DNA from: Acholeplasmatales bacterium
GTDB lineage: Bacteria; Bacillota_I; Bacilli_A; Acholeplasmatales; Acholeplasmataceae
Direction of reading: 5' to 3'
DNA length: 64,000 nt
Assembly: GCA_031284585.1 (NCBI GenBank)
Contig: JAITXT010000019.1
Location: 21,208-85,207 of the forward strand
The notes beneath the pieces are model-generated. The model was given only the letters and a program-made list of their open reading frames with translations. It had not been told where the DNA came from and searched no databases. How positions within the stretch are numbered: the first letter of the stretch is position 1; each line of letters starts with the position of its first letter. The position numbers were made by a program, and so were the translations under genes. Below, in pieces: positions 61,701-64,000 of this stretch.

Positions 61701-62039
61701 ACTTTGCAATATTTAACAAGTTATGCAGAGATAAAGACTATTATTACTGGTGTGGCTGGAAGTGCTATAGCAGATGCTCTAACTGATCCAATATTCAATT
61801 TTGCTTCTTTCTATAATTTGAAACCAACAAGTTTAAGTTACTTTATTTCAAACTTCTTTGGTAGAAGTCCAAACCCAGCTGATAGTAATGATATTGCTAC
61901 TAAACTTGCTCTCTCCCTTCAAGCAACAATTGTCTATGAGGGAATTAATTATGTAGAACCAAAAGTCTTAGAAGTTTGTGCATCTCTTTCTATTTTTGAT
62001 AATAGTGGGTATTCGCAAGTATTCTTAGAACTTCATTAA
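52788..62039 (+). CDS. giant 3083-residue InlB-repeat surface lipoprotein with C-terminal beta-helix-like region
   Basis: The signal peptide ends in lipobox TTFAC (Cys20). From about residue 30 to 2180 there are about 29 InlB B-repeat/Flg_new modules of 65-85 residues; each has a phi-x-F/Y-x3-GG or NG opening and a GYxFxGWYxD core ending in LYAKF or a variant (for example GYTFIGWFYDE, GHTFSGWFM, GYSFIGWYYDE, GYNFTGWYYND, GFVFAGWYKSD). After about 2190 come Ig-like strands. From about 2535 to 2860 the sequence has the short repeating strands of a right-handed beta-helix (NLILHTNLVA, LLIDGRG-like IDGRGLPF, IKNLRIVGNTT, GNIKVKNVII). No sorting signal is present; anchoring is by lipid. I chose the ATG at 52788 behind GGAGG; an ATG at 52773 would overlap it. 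A surface adhesin or receptor-like role is inferred from InlB-type proteins. Confidence 0.9.
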   Translation: MKKIILFVFLVSVLFTTFACTSTKEVKVSFYTDNTYSVPAELTVNQKDYLPSIGVASKRGYTFIGWFYDETLLNQFDISEPIVRNLVLYPKFKVNTYRLRFLCEGEVVLEKNVTFDTWLPATPNPIQITGHTFSGWFMNNIAYTGEKMPANDLDIIAKYNRNSYKIRLLNEDNSVNTTFNVLYGDSFEIPSGTNPQNKAGYDGIWEYNNISFVDSDTDIHPIYSRHSYLVRFIDEQGNLFHSENVLYQDKITLKESDFETKFVKTGFTFLGFYESLEDHTIVDFSYYKNLSISQNITVIVGFSPIILNYYFIGQNGQIGSLSGQIQYGSSILIPIGPNVTGRTFSYWYVGEDTVSNRYYPGNSYKLESDTIFNAKYNSNVYPLSFDAMEGVFSTGDTKVHTFFKNYNESLIDSINPSYETPTRFGYSFLYWCKVGTLTPFNLETSLMEEGGISLYAVYQLKTLRVYFSSEGGTSVSYKQVLFGSPFGILESPSRLGYTFLGWFYNDTLITSQTIFNYDSDITLVASWSIINYTITYVLSDGVNNPFNPTTYNIESETITFLDPSKEGHTFGGWFRNEALTNPITSINLLSTGNITVYAKFSPSIYSINYDAQGGSLSTTTKSVTYGLAVGSLATPLYPGYSFIGWYYDETMISSSTVYLFTSSIVVYAKYEIINYSITYEFNGGTALSAVTTEYNVEDETFSLVLLSKTGYIFNGWYKNVDFTGDLVGEVLAGTTGNFTLYAKFTAKEYVITLDPNGGSIGTSEISVTYNQAIGELPNPTKNGYTFNGWFDLGATLYKNDSLYLVDDDLTLFASYQIINYNIFYILSGGTLPIDFISSYTIETNLTLPVPVKEGYTFSYYLIRLTSGSFTNLDTISSSSLSLSTGKYGELRIEAIYTPNLVRVNLNTSGGVLDSYFIDVYFNSPYGTIDSPNRSGYSFLGWFFDNDTFLNEVLDSTVLSNSSTHTLYAKYEINEYQITYVLDDGINSIYNVTSYTVLDETIILESPSKEGYSFIGWYQENTFENLLISIDTSLARDVTIYAKYSLSIYEVTLFSLGTGNGTILEITYSTLITGLPLDSTRTGYNFTGWYYNDTLVENNDTFLFTSNITLVAHFSAKTTLITLMNGFSVEGSVTATYGEALPDVLVLEDAGHVFVGYFLEDDISSVSYYNSNGEGTRLWNIDASTINLYAIFSTNTHSLTIHPNNGSANYIINIEFGSVINLPNLVYAGHDFSGWYLNEALDEELNITNMVDNDLHIYAKWNNSIYQVIYYANTGVGSMSNTELEFGVSSPLASIVTYSKTGYYPSHFNTSSNDTGTRYEIGSSITLETPSNLGLYIIYAKESYTISFKDALFPTLTYEYGESLPNTSSPGYSFAGWYVSNENAPFKNVPDLGENLTSVELTPKFNLNSYILTYKNEFASDIQVPFTVLTNLTLSSISKNGYNFMGWIISSSNLSFGEIDELIVDLELGTGHYGNVILTASFEVVTYTITYNLSGGTLEDKVESYTILDTISLYQSNKTGYSFVDYRVSSTSGNIALNTFYDAPYTISSGHYGNVTFTANYEAISYTISYLNVYGNTTGYITSYTIETNLVIPSNSRLGYLFNGYSVIGEGSFLDESYFEANNLTLGTSNYGNIELTGDFELINYTISYFNTFDVSNSNSLSYNITSSKITLVPLERYGYQFVRFTLNSLAGTTITSIETGSTGNLNIYVVWEAIQSTVTLDKQNGTGSSQFLGTYGNYLPQDVYSAPSKVAYDFVGYFEFAGGTGTKYYDSEMQPVSLFDKVTNTTIYAYYTPIVYNIYYENTKGRTNTNDLTYTILDEITFVSLNDDGFGYMFIGFYTLDGTTTSEWGSLVTSISETYGTLTLYAKWEGRPSTVTFNSEGGSTVDQIITKYGEIITKPLDPTKTGFVFAGWYKSDTYLDTWNFSEETVNNSQIELFALWENTYYSYTLTYEYYDPNYSNTTGSLGGINLGSLSSSSPINSQIRSDIPLELDLGILSHIFSYYTINSSDEIDNSEPIYLEQDSVIRVVYIKKLIEVIFVDELAGTTQFNSRYGLYNSTFSLSGIVPTPKAEYIAFWNYLDLTPLTPDEEFGFTRTVNAEYYALAGKTIVFMNGNKIAYTAVFGSVEHVTNAINAASGLWNLNASGYYFMGWYTKDGSSNDWGIRLTPGNYSFDTLFSPSYLGSGNGVKYLYARWRPLIKINTPTNVVVNKEDDIEDSLLDTITISFDINYSSEILGHETTNIVLNIDGQSVNLNVSSLVVSNVGSLYHYIYTFNRGSVSANPVLSNIFAYGTHLIRVKASGDNIFTIDSNFSNDISLVVSLEVNILDEAVYDFFIIQNITIGSSSYKKFIFFTNMQYDFGGVVSVKSGDVASGDGNLLNTSSLSGDITFTVTKPSGEIFYYGHVTHNISIFIYGNNYQTYLREVNIGTTSYLDKNNPEDYQVGSRNSFHVDLNMNDSNGSRIPFIYSEIKYSIYLYGNSYELDKDDNPYFTIDSHNISFTAASISLKFRIVVKPNYASNLINNSLQVEFIVKVIDGYNAFTLDEFRDYFSNRNVDNLILHTNLVASLKPEQIKQSGGVVNESKTSASVPNHGNLFYRGFEVNASDPTTFDDFSVIGNYMLIDGRGLPFVDGNDPSDIVGHYITGYAIYSPAISMFAYNVKPSGTLNTPVSQINNNVLSIKNLRIVGNTTLPEENYSSGQTPEDILNQQQLMRKNSGGFDIIRALYGNIKVKNVIISSGVIGIYIDTTASTTLLQEGDVTPVRRATFAEIDYALISDIWGNSIYAPSSSRIYLNNSYLKVSGGPAIHISDGMIGIDNLEDQVPDFNDPALYFGNTNIIENYVTGDGAWFHAYLMNIPTLQMKGMLESNISALGKSIIFRRTNPVSGYESEYINLMILTEASSERVVKDDDENVIERSQARIYFESPEGTILEKGKYYVNYSRRWNFLDLPSPDKRISGEPPVFAGAVGYYSSTLQYLTSYAEIKTIITGVAGSAIADALTDPIFNFASFYNLKPTSLSYFISNFFGRSPNPADSNDIATKLALSLQATIVYEGINYVEPKVLEVCASLSIFDNSGYSQVFLELH

Positions 62040-62052
62040 GATTTGTTTAAGT

Positions 62053-62088
62053 AAAAAAGCAAAACTCATTCAGGGTTTTGCTTTTTTT
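62053..62088. terminator. bidirectional intrinsic terminator
   Basis: AAAAAGCAAAAC and GTTTTGCTTTTT pair around a nine-base loop, with A and T runs on the two sides, serving the plus-strand giant gene and the minus-strand CYTH gene. Confidence 0.9.
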
Positions 62089-62113
62089 AATATCTCATTT
62101 TAGATTATTTTTT

Positions 62114-62680
62114 TTAGTTATTTTTTGCTAGTTCAAGTGCTCTAACACTTTTTCTTTGGGTTGCTACAAAAGGTATTTGATGAGATTTTAGGAATCTAGC
62201 AAAAACTTTTTGTCCTTCAATGTAATCATCTACTTCATATTCGATTTCATAATCAGTTTTCCCGTAGTATTCACATTTGTCAAAGAAGAGTTGACCTACT
62301 TCATGAGGAATAGATACTCTATAATTATCTAGTTGGGCTCTTAAGTAGACTTTGTAATTAATTTCTTTGAAAAAAGTATTTACTTCAAAACCATTAGTAA
62401 TCAATTCTATTGCTTTCTCTGGTGAATTTAAAAGATAATGCTTTTCAAAATTAGCTATTTCTTCTAAAGATTCACTTTTTAGAGTAATTTTATAGTATTT
62501 TTCACTTTTCTTTCTAATTCTAAGAACAATATGCTTTTGCATTAAAAGAAAATCATCCGTATCGAAATAAAAATTAGTTTGTCTAAAAATATTATTCTCA
62601 AGTTGATAGAGATTAATTAGTTCTAAATATTTTTCTTCTGTTATTTGACATTTAAATTCAATTTCTTTATTAACCTTCAT
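62114..62680 (-). CDS. CYTH-domain protein (triphosphate tunnel family)
   Basis: A 188-residue CYTH protein. The ExExK signature is at residues 6-10 (EIEFK), followed by the alternating strands of the tunnel with basic and acidic side chains (RQTNFYFDT, IVLRIRKKSEKYYKITLK, YEIEYEVDDYIEGQ). Members hydrolyse triphosphates such as thiamine triphosphate or polyphosphate. The exact substrate is unknown. It is a single gene with a compact promoter and a terminator on its 3' side. Confidence 0.88.
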   Translation of the reverse strand: MKVNKEIEFKCQITEEKYLELINLYQLENNIFRQTNFYFDTDDFLLMQKHIVLRIRKKSEKYYKITLKSESLEEIANFEKHYLLNSPEKAIELITNGFEVNTFFKEINYKVYLRAQLDNYRVSIPHEVGQLFFDKCEYYGKTDYEIEYEVDDYIEGQKVFARFLKSHQIPFVATQRKSVRALELAKNN

Positions 62681-62685
62681 ACATT

Positions 62686-62704
62686 ACCTCACTAATATAT
62701 TATA
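62686..62704 (-). promoter_or_regulatory. compact -10 / GAGGT module of the CYTH gene
   Basis: On the minus strand TATAAT at 62704-62699, eight bases, GAGGT at 62690-62686 and ATG at 62680, closely like the SUF promoter at 24504. Confidence 0.5.
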
Positions 62705-62857
62705 TCAAAAAAAGGAAAATAAAATGTTATTAAAATGCATTAATTTCTTTTAAACTCTTAAATAGCAATAGTTAATTGAAATAAATTGAAACAAATAATC
62801 TAAACTTTGAGAAAATAAAGTTTTTATAATAAAAATTATCCTTTTATTCCTTGATTG

Positions 62858-62866
62858 TGGTATAAT
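62858..62866 (+). promoter_or_regulatory. extended -10 promoter of gap
   Basis: TGGTATAAT (TG at 62858-62859, TATAAT at 62861-62866) is an extended -10. A good -35 is absent, as expected for such promoters. GGAGG lies between this and the ATG at 62893. Confidence 0.6.
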
Positions 62867-62892
62867 TAATAAGTAAATGGAGGATTTAAATT

Positions 62893-63912
62893 ATGGCTGT
62901 TAAAGTTGCAATTAATGGATTCGGACGAATTGGAAGATTAGCTTTTCGTTTGATTCATGACAAAAAAGAATTAGAAGTGGTTGCTATTAATGATTTGACA
63001 AGCGCAGATGAATTAGCATATTTATTAAAATATGATTCTGCTCAAAGAGGTTTCAATGGAAAAGTATCTGTTGAAGGAAGCGATTTAATTGTTGATGGGA
63101 AGAGTATTCATATTTATTCTGAAAAGGATCCAGAACTTCTTCCTTGGAAAGATTTAAAAGTTGATGTTGTTTTAGAATGTACTGGTATCTTCTTAGATTC
63201 AGAAGGTCCTAAAGGTGCTGATAAGCATATTAAGGCTGGTGCTAAGAAAGTTGTTCTTTCTGCTCCTGCTGGAAAAGGCGATATTAAAACTATCGTTTAT
63301 AATGTAAATCATTTGACTCTTACAGGGGAAGAAACTATTATTAGTGGAGCAAGTTGTACTACAAACTGTTTAGCTCCGGTTGCTAAAGTATTAAATGATG
63401 AATTTGGAATTGTAAAAGGTTTCATGACTACAGTTCATGCTTATACTAATGACCAAGCAAATATGGATGGCCCTCATAAGAAAGGTTATTTATCAAGAAG
63501 AGGAAGAGCTTGTGCTGCTTCAATTATCCCATCTTCTACTGGTGCAGCAAAAGCTGTTGGACTTGTATTACCTGAATTAAAAGGAAAACTAGATGGAACT
63601 GCATTAAGAGTTCCTACTTTAACTGGTTCAATCGTTGATTTAACTGTTGAATTAAAACAAGAAGTTACTGTTGAAGTTATTAATGCTACAGTTAAAAAAC
63701 ATGCAAATGAGACCCTTCAATATACTGAAGATCCTATTGTTTCTGCTGATATCATTGGTTCTCTTTATGGTTCAACTTTTGATGCTTTATGTACTCAAAT
63801 CTTAAAAACTGATGCTCACTTTGTTAAAGTTATGGCTTGGTATGATAATGAAATGAGTTATACTGCTCAATTAATTAGAACAGTTTTGTATTTTGCAAAA
63901 TTAATTAAATAA
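62893..63912 (+). CDS. gap: glyceraldehyde-3-phosphate dehydrogenase, phosphorylating
   Basis: A 339-residue cytosolic glycolytic enzyme. The Rossmann loop [15 protein letters not shown], the NAD-preferring [15 protein letters not shown], the catalytic Cys155 in [13 protein letters not shown], the HAYTNDQ histidine region and the C-terminal [11 protein letters not shown] are all intact. Length is normal. It stands apart from pgk and tpiA, with its own extended -10 promoter and a strong terminator. Confidence 0.97.
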   Translation: MAVKVAINGFGRIGRLAFRLIHDKKELEVVAINDLTSADELAYLLKYDSAQRGFNGKVSVEGSDLIVDGKSIHIYSEKDPELLPWKDLKVDVVLECTGIFLDSEGPKGADKHIKAGAKKVVLSAPAGKGDIKTIVYNVNHLTLTGEETIISGASCTTNCLAPVAKVLNDEFGIVKGFMTTVHAYTNDQANMDGPHKKGYLSRRGRACAASIIPSSTGAAKAVGLVLPELKGKLDGTALRVPTLTGSIVDLTVELKQEVTVEVINATVKKHANETLQYTEDPIVSADIIGSLYGSTFDALCTQILKTDAHFVKVMAWYDNEMSYTAQLIRTVLYFAKLIK

Positions 63913-63917
63913 AAAAT

Positions 63918-63952
63918 AAAAACGAGAGTCTTTTATGTCTCTCGTTTTTTTT
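63918..63952 (+). terminator. intrinsic terminator after gap
   Basis: AAAACGAGAG and CTCTCGTTTT pair around a ten-base loop, followed by eight T. Confidence 0.9.
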
Positions 63953-63978
63953 ATTTTTAAATTATCAAGGAGAAAATA

Positions 63979-64000
63979 ATGAGAAAATTATTATTAGGAT
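63979..64000 (+). CDS. first codons of a further gene cut by the window edge
   Basis: ATG at 63979 follows a good AAGGAG site and opens a frame reading MRKLLLG before the sequence ends. Too short to identify; its position after the gap terminator suggests a new transcription unit. Confidence 0.5.

Noticed and set aside
52788..62039. Repeats in the giant gene as a DNA-level tandem array
   Set aside because: The repetition is at protein level; neighbouring units differ strongly in DNA, so it is not a simple tandem repeat or an assembly artefact.
1..64000. Possible use of TGA as tryptophan (Mycoplasma code)
   Set aside because: Trp is TGG in all recognised proteins, and TGA terminates tpiA, thiI, sufD and the PucR-like gene at family-typical ends.
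1..64000. CRISPR array, tRNA/rRNA genes, transposon or prophage
   Set aside because: I saw no regularly spaced identical repeats, no cloverleaf-like or rRNA-like tracts, and no transposase, integrase or phage structural protein. Without a covariance search a tRNA could still be missed, but the gaps are short and A/T-rich.

Overview
The window comes from a very A+T-rich bacterium of the low-GC Gram-positive / Tenericutes kind. Most genes start behind a GGAGG-type Shine-Dalgarno site. Tryptophan is TGG and TGA is used as a stop (tpiA, thiI, sufD and the gene ending at 29412), so this is the standard code and not the Mycoplasma code. The sufCDSUB order, a SAM-I riboswitch, sigma-A-type promoters, lipobox-anchored surface proteins and the lack of any cell-wall or outer-membrane gene would suit a Bacilli-related, possibly wall-less lineage such as an Acholeplasma/Izemoplasma-like group. 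That placement is inference; no rRNA is present to settle it.

Layout. 1-2918 (minus): a FIST-domain sensor gene followed directly by a cytosolic hybrid histidine kinase cut by the window edge. 3202-4928: acetyltransferase-like gene and iron alcohol dehydrogenase. 4934-9476 (minus): PlsC-like acyltransferase with a zinc ribbon, MATE exporter, membrane-bound XRE regulator, AI-2E-family transporter. 9709-12390 (minus): metNIQ methionine importer under a SAM-I riboswitch with its own terminator. 12567-18262: alanine dehydrogenase and, convergent to it, a 1524-residue SWIM/SNF2 helicase. 18409-24348: two tandem M6 metalloprotease lipoproteins. 24527-29412: a SUF iron-sulfur operon with a half-length SufD and a PucR-like HTH gene at its end. 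29483-30850: MsmK/UgpC-type sugar ATPase with a coiled-coil insertion. 31090-35697: a 1535-residue lipoprotein built of about twelve degenerate ~110-residue repeats. 35836-38352: pgk, HTH-cupin regulator, tpiA. 38430-45007: housekeeping and small enzyme genes (oxidoreductase, flavoprotein, rpsD with a leader, fRMsr, thiI, SpoU methyltransferase, TIM-barrel protein, def). 45337-62039: a same-strand run of hybrid kinase, YlbF-like protein, a TMEM164/YwaF-ABC ATPase fusion, a permease, a small anchored protein and a 3083-residue InlB-repeat lipoprotein. 62114-64000: CYTH protein, gap and the first codons of another gene.

How the parts fit. Central glycolysis (gap, pgk, tpiA) and Fe-S assembly are ordinary core functions. 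The accessory character lies in the surface-protein blocks (18409-24348, 31090-35697, 45337-62039): all are lipoproteins made of repeated Ig-like, InlB-like or unrecognised modules, two are proteases, and one block sits behind a sensor kinase and an unusual ABC system. No tRNA, rRNA, CRISPR array, transposase, integrase or phage gene was seen.

The most promising undescribed items are the ~110-residue repeat family in the 31090-35697 protein, a shared accessory domain ending in TDIGTS in the two M6 proteases, and the TMEM164/YwaF-like membrane domain fused to an ABC ATPase that carries a convincing internal translation start.
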